Source of the DNA: Prochlorococcus sp. AG-409-A10
Lineage (GTDB): Bacteria; Cyanobacteriota; Cyanobacteriia; PCC-6307; Cyanobiaceae
Assembly: GCA_003216175.1 (NCBI GenBank)
Contig: QCJG01000005.1
Span: 1 to 64,000 of the forward strand
DNA length: 64,000 bases
Reading direction: 5' to 3'
The translations under genes and the position numbers were made by a program. Under the pieces are notes generated by a model that was not told the DNA's origin, made no database searches, and saw only the letters and a list, made by a program, of their open reading frames with translations. Below are positions 17,191 through 24,114 of the stretch, piece after piece. Numbering within the stretch: position 1 is the first letter of the stretch; each line of letters begins with the position of its first letter.

Positions 17191-17649
17191 TTAAAAGAGG
17201 AAGGGACATTCTTGGCGAAGAAAGTCTTTGTTTTCTTGAACATATTCACGAGTAAAATTATGCTTTTTTGAATAGGCTTTTTTAATGTCAGAGCATCCAA
17301 CTTTTTGCATCTTGGAATTTGCTTGTCTAGTCATTGACATTATTGTTAACCCTCTCCAGTAGTAATAATCAAGATCATCGGGGTCAAGTTCAATAGCTTT
17401 TGTGAGATCTTTATATGCTCTTCTGCTTTTCCCTATTTCGCTTAATGCACTCCCCCGACAATAGTATCCTTCAGGATCATTAGGTTCAAAATCAATAGCT
17501 TGAGAACAGAGTTTTATTGCTTCTTTGTAGTTTCCTTGATCCCACTCATCCCACCCTTTGTCCATTAATTGATCAAACTCTCCATTAGCACATCCAGCAG
17601 TAGATAACAAAATTCCGGTGCTAAGGCTTAAAAATAAAAAACGAGACAT
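17191..17649 (-). CDS. TPR-repeat lipoprotein
   Basis: The 152-residue product has a lipoprotein signal (MSRFLFLSLSTGILLSTAGC with the lipobox STAGC). Two to three tetratricopeptide repeats follow (GWDEWDQGNYKEAIKLCSQA, NDPEGYYCRGSALSEIGKSR, DLDYYYWRGLTIMS). TPR lipoproteins hold protein complexes at the membrane. The gene sits between a shortened 3' flank (ACACAATAGTCGTTT) and the cassette leader, so it is the third exchangeable secreted-protein gene in the series. Confidence 0.8.
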   Translation of the reverse strand: MSRFLFLSLSTGILLSTAGCANGEFDQLMDKGWDEWDQGNYKEAIKLCSQAIDFEPNDPEGYYCRGSALSEIGKSRRAYKDLTKAIELDPDDLDYYYWRGLTIMSMTRQANSKMQKVGCSDIKKAYSKKHNFTREYVQENKDFLRQECPFLF

Positions 17650-17760
17650 AAGATAAGTCTGTCAAAGTAACAGGATATGAGTCCTCACTCAATATAAAAG
17701 CATTTTTTCAAACTAATGAAATCTTTTGCGTTCGTAATGGCAAGACTTTGTGCTGTGCTT
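17650..17760. repeat. 5' leader of secreted-protein cassette, copy 3
   Basis: Diverged copy of the leader at 7271 and 14968. It retains the divergent plus-strand peptide start at 17716 with its frame intact. Confidence 0.45.
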
Positions 17761-17853
17761 ATTCTTCCAGTAATCTTTTTTATCTTAGCATTAGATACTA
17801 AAAAAAAAGAATTAACAGATATAGAAGTTAGTCCAACTACTGATAGGCTGTAG
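17716..17853 (+). CDS. 45-residue single-span membrane peptide
   Basis: MKSFAFVMARLCAVLILPVI starts a transmembrane helix that is followed by the polar tail LDTKKKELTDIEVSP. This is the longest and least damaged member of the peptides divergent from the cassette leaders (7339, 15034). Function unknown. Confidence 0.45.
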   Translation: MKSFAFVMARLCAVLILPVIFFILALDTKKKELTDIEVSPTTDRL

Positions 17854-17861
17854 TCAATTGC

Positions 17862-17960
17862 TTAGTAACGAGCGTAAAGATCAAACAGAATCCCGCCAAT
17901 AAACTCACCTAGTCCGAACCATGACTTCTTCTTTGGTTGTGCTGGAGTAGATGTGGGCAT
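17862..17960 (-). CDS. 32-residue peptide, unknown
   Basis: MPTSTPAQPKKKSWFGLGEF begins a basic, then hydrophobic peptide ending DLYARY. It lies in a minus-strand run of three tiny genes. Evidence is the open frame and its position only. Confidence 0.35.
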   Translation of the reverse strand: MPTSTPAQPKKKSWFGLGEFIGGILFDLYARY

Positions 17961-17969
17961 TACATGCAC

Positions 17970-18068
17970 TCACGAAGTCTTATTAACAAGGATCGTTGAA
18001 AAGCCAATGAACAGACCCGCAGGAATAGCCAAGCTGGCAATGATTGTTGCTTCGTTAATTCCGTACAT
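17970..18068 (-). CDS. 32-residue membrane peptide
   Basis: The product is almost entirely one hydrophobic helix (MYGINEATIIASLAIPAGLF). It resembles the small single-helix subunits common in cyanobacterial photosynthetic complexes, but no match is recognised. Confidence 0.4.
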   Translation of the reverse strand: MYGINEATIIASLAIPAGLFIGFSTILVNKTS

Positions 18069-18073
18069 GATAT

Positions 18074-18205
18074 TTAAGCGTTGGCGTTAACTTTGCTTAG
18101 TCGTAGTTTTAGATAAAAATTGTTTAGTGGCTCTTTTATGGAAAGTATTTTTCCGTAGAACTCTTCGCAATGTTGGATTAAAGGCTTGAAAGGATTCATG
18201 TCCAT
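18074..18205 (-). CDS. 43-residue soluble peptide, unknown
   Basis: MDMNPFKPLIQHCEEFYGKI starts a basic soluble peptide. It is the first of three closely spaced minus-strand frames. Confidence 0.35.
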   Translation of the reverse strand: MDMNPFKPLIQHCEEFYGKILSIKEPLNNFYLKLRLSKVNANA

Positions 18206-18299
18206 TTTTTTAGTCCTAAACGATTACTGAAAAAGAAAACTCCCACGTTTGAGGGTTAACTAATGGTTTTGATTACAAAAAAAGTGCAGATCTAATGAA

Positions 18300-18456
18300 C
18301 TTTTAATGAATTAGCGAAGGGAGGACTGGGATTTCGACGACCGTCCCCCGATCTAGCTTGATGATGCTTCCGTATCACGCCATCAATATGGGACTAAATT
18401 AAAAGGGATTTATTGAGTCCTGATGTTCGGTTTAGGTAGGGCTATCCAATCTTTTC
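18300..18456. repeat. dispersed non-coding repeat, copy 3
   Basis: It contains the GGAGGACTGGGATTTCGACG...CCGTCCCCC hairpin region and ends GTTCGGTTTAGGTAGGGCT. The 460-base gap 18206-18664 holds this repeat, a small stem at 18237 and the terminator repeat, and no gene. Confidence 0.5.
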
Positions 18457-18610
18457 TTGTTTTCTAAATTGATTTCGCCTATATATTTAATTGAGGCCAA
18501 ACCTCATCAAGACATAATTGACTTTATATAGTACGAGTCGATTAATAACCCCTTTAGTTATTGGAATTTCTAAGGGGGTTTCATGTTTTAACCTGTTTTT
18601 ACTTGATCCA

Positions 18611-18661
18611 TAAAAATGGGGGCCAATGCCCCCAAGTAAATCGACTGTCAAGCTAGCTTTT
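18611..18661. repeat. terminator-hairpin repeat, copy 3
   Basis: GGGGGC-CAAT-GCCCCC follows a run of A and is followed by AAATCGACTGTCAAGCTAG. Confidence 0.6.
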
Positions 18662-18664
18662 AGT

Positions 18665-18736
18665 CTATAAGAATGAAAAGCCTAAGAACGTCAAAGACAA
18701 TGATGAGAAAATCAAAAGCAGTTCAGTAAATTTCAT
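18665..18736 (-). CDS. 23-residue membrane peptide
   Basis: MKFTELLLIFSSLSLTFLGF is a single hydrophobic helix preceded by a good GGAGG site. It follows the CGNPFNH gene and probably shares its transcript. Confidence 0.45.
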   Translation of the reverse strand: MKFTELLLIFSSLSLTFLGFSFL

Positions 18737-18746
18737 TTAAAACCTC

Positions 18747-18914
18747 CTAAAGGACTACTCTTCTAGGCCGTGGGAAGGATTCAGGCTTAGAGCAAAAACC
18801 ATACGTTAGGCACTCCAACTCTTTATCGTCCCTGATCTTCCACAAATAAGGTGAATCGAACATTTCAACCATAATATTTTTAAGCATATGGTTGAAGGGG
18901 TTTCCGCAGGTCAT
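18747..18914 (-). CDS. small protein of CGNPFNH family
   Basis: The start at 18914 has an AGGAGG site and gives MTCGNPFNHMLKN, the same beginning as the broken copy at 753. The 55-residue product has an acidic middle (DDKELECLTYGFCSK) with two cysteines and a basic tail. No family recognised, but two copies in one window argue that it is real. Confidence 0.6.
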   Translation of the reverse strand: MTCGNPFNHMLKNIMVEMFDSPYLWKIRDDKELECLTYGFCSKPESFPRPRRVVL

Positions 18915-19128
18915 AACTAAACCTCCTGAAGATCCATAATTCATTTCTACTCCCGAAGCTATTAAAAATCTATATGGAGACCACTAAAGTATTTACTATT
19001 GTCGTTGCTGATTGCTATCGAAGTTAAAAGGGGGGGGGAGACTCAGCACAGCCCTTAAAAAAAGAATGATCTATTAAAGTCACAGTAAGAAAAAGCATCT
19101 TTTATTATCTTGCTTTTACTAGATCAGA

Positions 19129-19329
19129 ATGGGAGAAGCAAAAAGAAGAAGAGAACTTGGTTTACCTCCAAAAGCCAAAAAAGAAAAGAAAACAAGAACT
19201 AACGAAAGTCAGTTCACATGGTCACAAGTTTCGATTAACAAATTAAAGAGTCAATACCCGGCTGCACCCTTTGTAATCACTGCTTTGTTTTTATTAGTTT
19301 TACAGTGGGGTTTCTCGCTCAATAGCTGA
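19129..19329 (+). CDS. DUF2839-like small membrane protein
   Basis: The 66-residue product begins MGEAKRRRELGLPPKAKKEK, the N-terminal signature of the cyanobacterial DUF2839 family, and ends with one membrane segment (FVITALFLLVLQWGF). Function unknown. The SD is weak. Confidence 0.7.
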   Translation: MGEAKRRRELGLPPKAKKEKKTRTNESQFTWSQVSINKLKSQYPAAPFVITALFLLVLQWGFSLNS

Positions 19330-19337
19330 TCATATAA

Positions 19338-19481
19338 ATGGAATCCTTTGATGAGTTCGAAATTATTGGTGGCATCGTTCCGAACCTTATTGCTTTTAGA
19401 TTGTTTCTTGGAGCGATTGGATACTTTGCTTTAACTGGAAAAATGGCTGAGATGTTTGGTATAAAAAAACGGCCCAAATAA
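19338..19481 (+). CDS. truncated paralogue of small membrane protein at 21120
   Basis: IIGGIVPNLIAF and GAIGYFALTGKMAEMFG match the protein at 21120. The N-terminal ADNWARVFVV segment is replaced by MESFDEFE. It may be a shortened functional copy or a remnant. Confidence 0.4.
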   Translation: MESFDEFEIIGGIVPNLIAFRLFLGAIGYFALTGKMAEMFGIKKRPK

Positions 19482-19543
19482 GATTATTCCTCCACCGTTT
19501 GACCACCGATTGCTATCGAAAACACAGGAATGAAATGACTAAG

Positions 19544-19696
19544 TCAATCCTTATTATCAAATTCTTCTTCTTTCTGGATTTTAATTTCAACTCTCATATT
19601 CATTCCTAAAAAAACAATGATGACTCCTATTACCGGAAGCCAAAGGCCAAATTGTTTTGATTCAGCTGCTGCTTGATTAAAAATATCAGGAGTCAT
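19544..19696 (-). CDS. 50-residue single-span membrane peptide
   Basis: MTPDIFNQAAAESKQFGLWL begins the frame. A membrane segment (LPVIGVIIVFLGM) and a charged tail with EEEFDNKD follow. Its start overlaps the stop of the gene upstream, so the two form an operon. Confidence 0.5.
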   Translation of the reverse strand: MTPDIFNQAAAESKQFGLWLPVIGVIIVFLGMNMRVEIKIQKEEEFDNKD

Positions 19697-19854
19697 TATT
19701 GATTAACACTCCATTTATCTTGATAAGGAAGTTGGTAATCCTCTTTATTCATAGGAATCCAACTCCAATCAACGCAAATGGTTATTTGATAACCAATTAC
19801 ATATAAAGCAAGCATTGCATTGAATAAATTTATGTGTTGAACGGGAGCATCCAT
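19696..19854 (-). CDS. 52-residue membrane-associated peptide
   Basis: MDAPVQHINLFNAMLALYVI begins the frame, with a hydrophobic stretch and then a Trp-rich polar end (VDWSWIPMNKEDYQ). It overlaps the downstream peptide gene by one base. Confidence 0.45.
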   Translation of the reverse strand: MDAPVQHINLFNAMLALYVIGYQITICVDWSWIPMNKEDYQLPYQDKWSVNQ

Positions 19855-20037
19855 AATTATCACTAAAAATTTCACTAAATATTCTCACAGAAGATAAGAA
19901 TATAGTTGACGGAAAATACTACACAAATTCATCCGTCGGGAGGGCACCTCGAAAGTTACTTGATGTTAATTGGAAGACTTTTTGCATCTTTCATCTCGAT
20001 TTTCGTTAAAAATCAAATTCAAATAAATTTTTCTTCA

Positions 20038-20343
20038 ATGGCTCTTTTTAAACTTGACTGGGCATTTCCTACTCAGGAATCATCATTTGCAGGAGGAGAA
20101 AAATTTCTTGAATATCTTGAAGCTGGTGGTCCAGCTGACGAAACTGAAGGTTTTAAAATTCTTTGGCGTGTAACCAACCCACTTAATGGAACAGGTAGCT
20201 TCGTCGCTGAAGCAACTGATATCAGCAAGATGTGGGAACACGCTGCTCCTTGGATCAAAGGGTTTGGATGTATGTGCGAAGTAGAGGCTGTGTTCTCAGA
20301 CGAGCAATTTGTTACTACTGCGAAAAAAATCTACGCATCTTAA
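20038..20343 (+). CDS. DUF3303-like protein
   Basis: The ATG at 20038 is preferred over an upstream alternative because it matches the start of the homologue at 45420. The 101-residue product has the DUF3303 pattern: WAFPTQESSFAGGEKFLEYL, KILWRVTNPLNGTGSFVAEA and KMWEHAAPWIKGFGCMCEVEAV. This is a ferredoxin-like dimeric fold with no known enzyme activity. A strong terminator follows at 20389. Confidence 0.75.
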   Translation: MALFKLDWAFPTQESSFAGGEKFLEYLEAGGPADETEGFKILWRVTNPLNGTGSFVAEATDISKMWEHAAPWIKGFGCMCEVEAVFSDEQFVTTAKKIYAS

Positions 20344-20388
20344 ATAATTGACTTACCTATAGTTGAAATCATTTTTGGATGAATACTC

Positions 20389-20416
20389 AGGACTGACTTA
20401 GCTCAGTCCTTTTTTA
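20389..20416 (+). terminator. rho-independent terminator
   Basis: AGGACTGA pairs perfectly with TCAGTCCT around a six-base loop and is followed by TTTTTT. It ends the DUF3303-like gene. Confidence 0.85.
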
Positions 20417-20554
20417 TTAGTTGGCCATCATATAAAAAAGGAATCCTGCAAGAATAGTTAGCTTTGCACCAATGCCATAAGCAATTATCTTTCCAAATCT
20501 TGAGCCTCTGGAATAATCAGACCAATGATTATCAGCCTTATCACTTGAAGTCAT
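20417..20554 (-). CDS. 45-residue single-span membrane peptide (copy A)
   Basis: MTSSDKADNHWSDYSRGSRF starts the frame, which ends with a membrane segment (GAKLTILAGFLFYMM). It is almost identical to the copy at 37460-37597 within the 0.8 kb duplication. Sequence differences are few and conservative, consistent with coding. Confidence 0.55.
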   Translation of the reverse strand: MTSSDKADNHWSDYSRGSRFGKIIAYGIGAKLTILAGFLFYMMAN

Positions 20555-21213
20555 TTCAAATTAGAGAAAAGGTTTAGCGAGAAAAGGAAGTTGCTATGCA
20601 GTACACCTTCCTTAACTCTCATTGGATCAATGCTCACTGATAACCAATGTTCGTACAAAATAACCACAGATCTTTCATATCCCTAGGCCGGTTGAGGTAG
20701 GGGTAACCAGTTCGAGTTAATTAGACAAGCTGCACCACCTAACAATTGGGGCAAGTATTAATCCATCGAGTTATTGTTGTTGGTTCATAAATATGACCTG
20801 ATGCCTCAACAATTGGTTTTGTCTCAGGGTTAGTGAAGATGTCATATAAAACATTTTCGGGACCTTCGAACATAACGGTTGCTCGTTTTGGATCGTCCTT
20901 GCATTGGCCGATATAAAAAGTCCTCACACCCATTTCTTTGAACATTGCTTGTTGTTCAGGAGCGTTCATATGCGTGCAGTATTCTTCAAATGTATTGCTC
21001 AACTTGAAGTCTAAAACAGAGATTTCAGTTGCCATTAGGTCAGAAAATTTTAGAAATTAAAGCACAGAGCCTATCTACATGACTGTTGAAGAAATAACAA
21101 AAAGAAGCATGATTTAGTTATGAACTTCGCTGATAACTGGGCCAGGGTTTTTGTTGTGATTACGTTTCTAACTTTTGGAGAAGCTCAGATCATTGGTGGA
21201 ATCGTTCCCAATC
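20424..21213. repeat. 0.8 kb segmental duplication, copy A
   Basis: This segment and 37463-38257 are nearly identical and in the same orientation. They carry the 45-residue membrane peptide, a non-coding part and the DUF3764-like gene. Divergence starts inside the following membrane-protein gene, which is intact here and truncated in copy B. Confidence 0.85.
20739..21035 (-). CDS. DUF3764-like protein (copy A)
   Basis: The 98-residue product has the small dimeric fold of the DUF3764 family: ISVLDFKLSNTFEEYCTHMN, then GVRTFYIGQCKDDPKRATVMFEG, and EASGHIYEPTTITRWI. The same order of motifs is present at 28874 and in the broken 16830 copy. It differs by one residue from the copy at 37783. Function unknown. 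Confidence 0.75.
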   Translation of the reverse strand: MATEISVLDFKLSNTFEEYCTHMNAPEQQAMFKEMGVRTFYIGQCKDDPKRATVMFEGPENVLYDIFTNPETKPIVEASGHIYEPTTITRWINTCPNC

Positions 21214-21305
21214 TGATTGCTTTTGGTTTGTTCCTTGGGGCGATTGGATACTTTGCTTCAACCGGAAAAATGGCTGAAATGTTCGGCTGGAAAAACAAGA
21301 ATTAA
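21120..21305 (+). CDS. small two-span membrane protein, best copy
   Basis: The 61-residue product reads ADNWARVFVVITFLTFGEAQ, then IIGGIVPNLIAFGLFLGAIG, and a tail ending GKMAEMFGWK. Three partial copies exist in the window (19338, 38164, 39502). No domain recognised; it does not carry the chlorophyll-binding motif of Hli proteins. Confidence 0.6.
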   Translation: MNFADNWARVFVVITFLTFGEAQIIGGIVPNLIAFGLFLGAIGYFASTGKMAEMFGWKNKN

Positions 21306-21336
21306 CAGATATAGAAGTTACAACTGGACCCGGGGG

Positions 21337-21396
21337 AAGATCTCTGAAATTTATGGAGTTAGTCCCTCAACAGTTAGGAGGTGGTATATGGCTTAA
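21337..21396 (+). pseudogene. HTH scrap KISEIYGVSPSTVRRW
   Basis: Read in its own frame this gives KISEIYGVSPSTVRRWYMA and a stop, the same C-terminal end as at 15155. It lacks a start codon. Confidence 0.45.
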
Positions 21397-21423
21397 TTGT
21401 TTAGCTTCGATTAATTTTTGAAG

Positions 21424-21552
21424 TCAATGATCTTTGCATTTTGAACAGTCCTTGCAATCTGTACAATCGCAAGGACAAGTACAACCACAACCTGGACAAA
21501 CTTCATTTTCATTAGAAATTGAAGTCTCTGTAATAAAATCAGTTAAAAGCAT
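21424..21552 (-). CDS. metallothionein-like cysteine-rich peptide
   Basis: The 42-residue product has nine cysteines packed in its last 24 residues (VCPGCGCTCPCDCTDCKDC then SKCKDH), a spacing of CxxC, CxC and CxxC typical of metal-thiolate clusters. It is shorter than the classic cyanobacterial SmtA (about 56 residues) and lacks most of the His residues, so it is a divergent metallothionein-like peptide. It should bind Zn(II) or Cu(I). A Zur-like box lies about 100 bases upstream. Confidence 0.7.
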   Translation of the reverse strand: MLLTDFITETSISNENEVCPGCGCTCPCDCTDCKDCSKCKDH

Positions 21553-21651
21553 AGTAATCAATACAGATAATTAGATCTTGCAAATATAAAGATAAATTCC
21601 TATAAAGTCAACTATAGCTTTATTAAATAATCTTTTTATTGATAATTTACG

Positions 21652-21668
21652 GAAATGACAATCGTTTC
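21652..21668. promoter_or_regulatory. Zur/Fur-like operator upstream of metallothionein-like gene
   Basis: GAAATGACAATCGTTTC is an imperfect palindrome. Near-identical sequences occur at 21749 and 45197, the latter upstream of a CobW-type gene. The common core is AAATGGTAATCGTTTC. Family knowledge: Zur boxes are AT-rich 7-1-7 palindromes containing TAATCATTA-like centres. Confidence 0.5.
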
Positions 21669-21748
21669 TAAGTAATATTTTTTTACTCGGTTAATCAATG
21701 GTAACATTTTTACTTGCTGGGCAAAATTAGGTAATTTTCTATATTCTC

Positions 21749-21765
21749 AAATGGTTATCGTTTCG
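21749..21765. promoter_or_regulatory. Zur/Fur-like operator upstream of 54-residue gene
   Basis: AAATGGTTATCGTTTCG lies 33 bases before the ATG at 21798 and matches the other two boxes at most positions. Confidence 0.5.
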
Positions 21766-21797
21766 CCAATGTATTAAAACTATTCCCTGCTTCGACT

Positions 21798-21962
21798 ATG
21801 GGTTCTTTGCCAAAAGATACGCATAAATATGCTTTCGCAATGGTTGAGGCAGCGAGGATAATGCCAGCGGATAGAGCAGAGAAACTTGATCACATAAAGC
21901 AATTAAGATTCAATGTTCAATTAAAGAATTTAAGAAAAAGAATCAATAGAAGGATTACTTAA
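21798..21962 (+). CDS. 54-residue basic protein under a Zur-like box
   Basis: MGSLPKDTHKYAFAMVEAAR starts a soluble, basic, helical protein ending KNLRKRINRRIT. No family recognised. The operator-like sequence close upstream suggests control by metal status together with the metallothionein-like peptide on the other strand. Confidence 0.55.
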   Translation: MGSLPKDTHKYAFAMVEAARIMPADRAEKLDHIKQLRFNVQLKNLRKRINRRIT

Positions 21963-22027
21963 GCGGCAACTAAGTAGGCAAAAGAAAGCCCTCGCTATGG
22001 AGGGTTTCAAAAACATAGTGAGGAAGT

Positions 22028-22185
22028 TTTACGAAGAGACGACAGGATTTCACCAACTTTCCCCTGATCTAGCTTGAGCTTGTTGAACGCAACACAGCCT
22101 TTAACCCAGTTACTCGCTCATGCTTGGTACAAGAATAAAAGTAAGTTCTTTAAAACTGAAGTTCGGTTGGGGTAGGGCTTTCCAT
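22028..22185. repeat. dispersed non-coding repeat, copy 4
   Basis: It contains ACGACAGGATTTCACCAAC...CCCCTGATCTAGCTTGAGC and ends GTTCGGTTGGGGTAGGGCT directly at the 3' end of the minus-strand gene 22186. A stem (CCCTC/GAGGG) at 21990-22010 precedes it. Confidence 0.5.
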
Positions 22186-22512
22186 CTAATTCCCACTCAA
22201 TTTCTTTTTGCCTATTTTTTTCTCATAGTTTTCAACCGTTGGAAGTATATTAGTTATTGGTCCTTCAGTCGGAGATTCAAGTCTTTTTTGTACTTCTTGC
22301 TCGTAAGTGGAAACTATCTCTCTAACCTCTTCACCATGCACAAATTTAATCTCGCCTGTATCTACATTTGCGACTTGAAAAAGAGTCGGGGCTAATGGAT
22401 CTCTAGCACCTCCAACAAATGAGAGAACTTTGCAGATTTCATCCTCGCCAACTAAAACGGTATCTCTTGATTTGACCTGGAGGAATAGTGGATCTTCTTC
22501 TATTTCATGCAT
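22186..22512 (-). CDS. soluble hypothetical protein
   Basis: The start at 22512 (MHEIEEDPLFLQ) overlaps the stop of the gene upstream, so the two are coupled. The 108-residue product resembles a small SH3-like or PRC-like beta domain (VKSRDTVLVGEDEICKVLSF, FQVANVDTGEIKFVHGEEV) followed by a charged helix. No family can be named. Confidence 0.5.
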   Translation of the reverse strand: MHEIEEDPLFLQVKSRDTVLVGEDEICKVLSFVGGARDPLAPTLFQVANVDTGEIKFVHGEEVREIVSTYEQEVQKRLESPTEGPITNILPTVENYEKKIGKKKLSGN

Positions 22513-22687
22513 CTTTCTTTTCCTTACTCTCAAAATCGCTGGCTATTGATTTCAAAATTCCAGCTATGTAGTCAGGAGGGCATTGGAGTTCTTCAAGTAA
22601 GTCATTGGCTTCGTCTTTAATAAATTCACAACTGCTGCTAATTACCCCATTTGTTTGATCGGCTGTTGGTTTCCATTCTTCAGTCAT
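22505..22687 (-). CDS. 60-residue acidic protein, operon with 22186
   Basis: MTEEWKPTADQTNGVISSSC starts an acidic helical protein ending SKEKKDA. It contains LQCPPDYIAGILKSIASD, which resembles the PPNVIAEILRDYAD segment of the 38-residue peptide at 23912. Confidence 0.5.
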   Translation of the reverse strand: MTEEWKPTADQTNGVISSSCEFIKDEANDLLEELQCPPDYIAGILKSIASDFESKEKKDA

Positions 22688-22750
22688 AGCTATTACTAAT
22701 AATTGATTACTTACTACAAGCCAGTCGAAGTGCTGTAGTTGATTTATACC

Positions 22751-22795
22751 AAAAAAATAGGGGGCTAACTGCCCCCTAGCGATCGACTGTCAACA
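22751..22795. repeat. terminator-hairpin repeat, copy 4
   Basis: AGGGGGC-TAACT-GCCCCCT after a run of A, then GATCGACTGTCAAC. Confidence 0.65.
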
Positions 22796-22808
22796 ATTCA
22801 ATTCTGAA

Positions 22809-22973
22809 TTAAGAATCCATTGCTGCAACTTCTTCACGAGCTTGCTTTTGTCTTTCTTCAAAAATTGAAGGTTTGTAAGAAGTAAATACTCCTTTCTTAA
22901 ATGTTGCAAGTTGAGCAGCGTGAAGCCTCTCTGCTTTCTTAATACGCTTTTTAGTTAAAGCTAGGTTGTTCAT
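22809..22973 (-). CDS. 54-residue basic helical protein
   Basis: MNNLALTKKRIKKAERLHAA starts a highly charged protein with KPSIFEERQKQAREEVAAMD at the end. It is likely helical and soluble. Its stop lies just before a terminator-hairpin repeat that would end its transcript. Function unknown. Confidence 0.55.
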   Translation of the reverse strand: MNNLALTKKRIKKAERLHAAQLATFKKGVFTSYKPSIFEERQKQAREEVAAMDS

Positions 22974-23166
22974 GACCTATTCTATTACTGGAAATCCCGT
23001 TCCCTACTTCCATATCATGCACCCCATAATCTGGGGCGAACGTACAAAAAGGATAACAAATAAGAATAAGTAGGTAAAGCCGTCATTACGACAATTTAAG
23101 TAGTGCTTTCCTACTCCCTACAAGTAAAAAGAAGGATTAGAAAAAGGGTGTAAGAAAGGAGGTCTT

Positions 23167-23280
23167 ATGAGACTATTTACTCCCTTCACTATCCCTAAAA
23201 AGGGAAACTGCGATCTTTGCAGAATTGAGAAGAATAAGAAAAAAATAGTTGAGAATCCATTATTAGATAATCTTTTTTAA
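23167..23280 (+). CDS. 37-residue CxxC mini-protein, short copy
   Basis: AGGAGG precedes the ATG. The peptide starts MRLFTPFTIPKKGNCDLCRI and stops after LLDNLF, 13 residues earlier than the copy at 15769. The sequence after the stop still resembles the longer copy's 3' end, so this one was shortened by a nonsense change. Confidence 0.55.
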   Translation: MRLFTPFTIPKKGNCDLCRIEKNKKKIVENPLLDNLF

Positions 23281-23671
23281 ACCTATATCGGCAAAGATTT
23301 GATTTCGTTTTCGACTGATCTGAAAATATTAGTCGATGGTCTATTGCTCGAAGACTAGACACAAGAAAACCCTCTTTTTAGGGAGGGTTCGCTAGCTTTA
23401 ATAGTTACTCAAAGCGCCTAATCAATGTCTTGAAGAGACTGATAATACCCGGTATGTAGGAAATGCAAGGCTTAACCTGAGTTTTTGTTTACCAAAAAAA
23501 GTGCAGACCTAATGAACTTTTTATGATTTGCGAGCAAAGGGACAGGATTTCGACGACTGTCCCCTTCTCTAACTAGAGCTATCGCATCCTTTCGATACTC
23601 GCTCTCGCGTGAAATAAATATAAAAAGAATTTTTGTATTCCTGATGTTCGGTTGAGGTAGTGCTTTCCTCT
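23281..23671. repeat. gene-free stretch with stem-loop and repeat copy 5
   Basis: A hairpin lies at 23370 (ACCCTC/GAGGGT). From about 23516 the dispersed repeat begins, with GGGACAGGATTTCGACGACT then GTCCCC as a perfect stem, and it ends GTTCGGTTGAGGTAGTGCT. The repeat ends at the 3' end of the minus-strand gene 23672. Confidence 0.5.
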
Positions 23672-23911
23672 CTATTTTTTCTTTGTCTTGCTGTAATCCC
23701 TCTTGCTATCAAACTTGTTGCCACGCAAATCAAGAGTACCTAAATACATTTCCTCACCCAGTAAATCGTTTAGTTGCTCTTCCGTCATTGGTTCAAGTGC
23801 AGGTGTTTCAGCTATTTCCTCTTGCGGTATTAGCTCAACATCTTCCGCTTGAACTGCAAAAGGACAGAGAAACAAAAGCAGACCAAGAACAAAAGCAAAG
23901 AGTTTTTTCAT
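23672..23911 (-). CDS. secreted acidic hypothetical protein
   Basis: The 79-residue product has a clear signal peptide (MKKLFAFVLGLLLFLCPFAV, cleaved after VQA). An acidic mature part follows (EDVELIPQEEIAETPALEP, EEQLNDLLGEEMY), with a lysine-rich end. Its start is immediately downstream of the 38-residue gene, so they form an operon. No family recognised. Confidence 0.6.
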   Translation of the reverse strand: MKKLFAFVLGLLLFLCPFAVQAEDVELIPQEEIAETPALEPMTEEQLNDLLGEEMYLGTLDLRGNKFDSKRDYSKTKKK

Positions 23912-24028
23912 CTAATCCAACCTATCTGCATAATCTCTGAGAATTTCTGCAATCACATTTGGAGGAATTTCTTCTTGAGCGTCCTTGCAAAGATCAAAGA
24001 ACTTATCCATGAACTCTTTTCTGGTCAT
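23912..24028 (-). CDS. 38-residue helical peptide
   Basis: MTRKEFMDKFFDLCKDAQEE starts a compact helical peptide ending ILRDYADRLD. The stop abuts the start of the secreted protein gene at 23911. A related segment is in the protein at 22505. Confidence 0.5.
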   Translation of the reverse strand: MTRKEFMDKFFDLCKDAQEEIPPNVIAEILRDYADRLD

Positions 24029-24114
24029 TTTCCTGAATGGGTCGAATTTTTTACTATTAAAGGCTCAAAATCTCTTTTGTAGCTCTCGGCACTAATACTC
24101 AATTTTCAATGCAG

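Noticed and set aside
17716-17853. Toxin of a type I toxin-antitoxin pair
   Set aside because: A small hydrophobic peptide divergent from an overlapping leader is suggestive, but no antisense RNA promoter or known family is recognised.
21120-21305. High-light-inducible (Hli) protein
   Set aside because: Size and membrane character fit, but the chlorophyll-binding motif typical of Hli proteins is absent.
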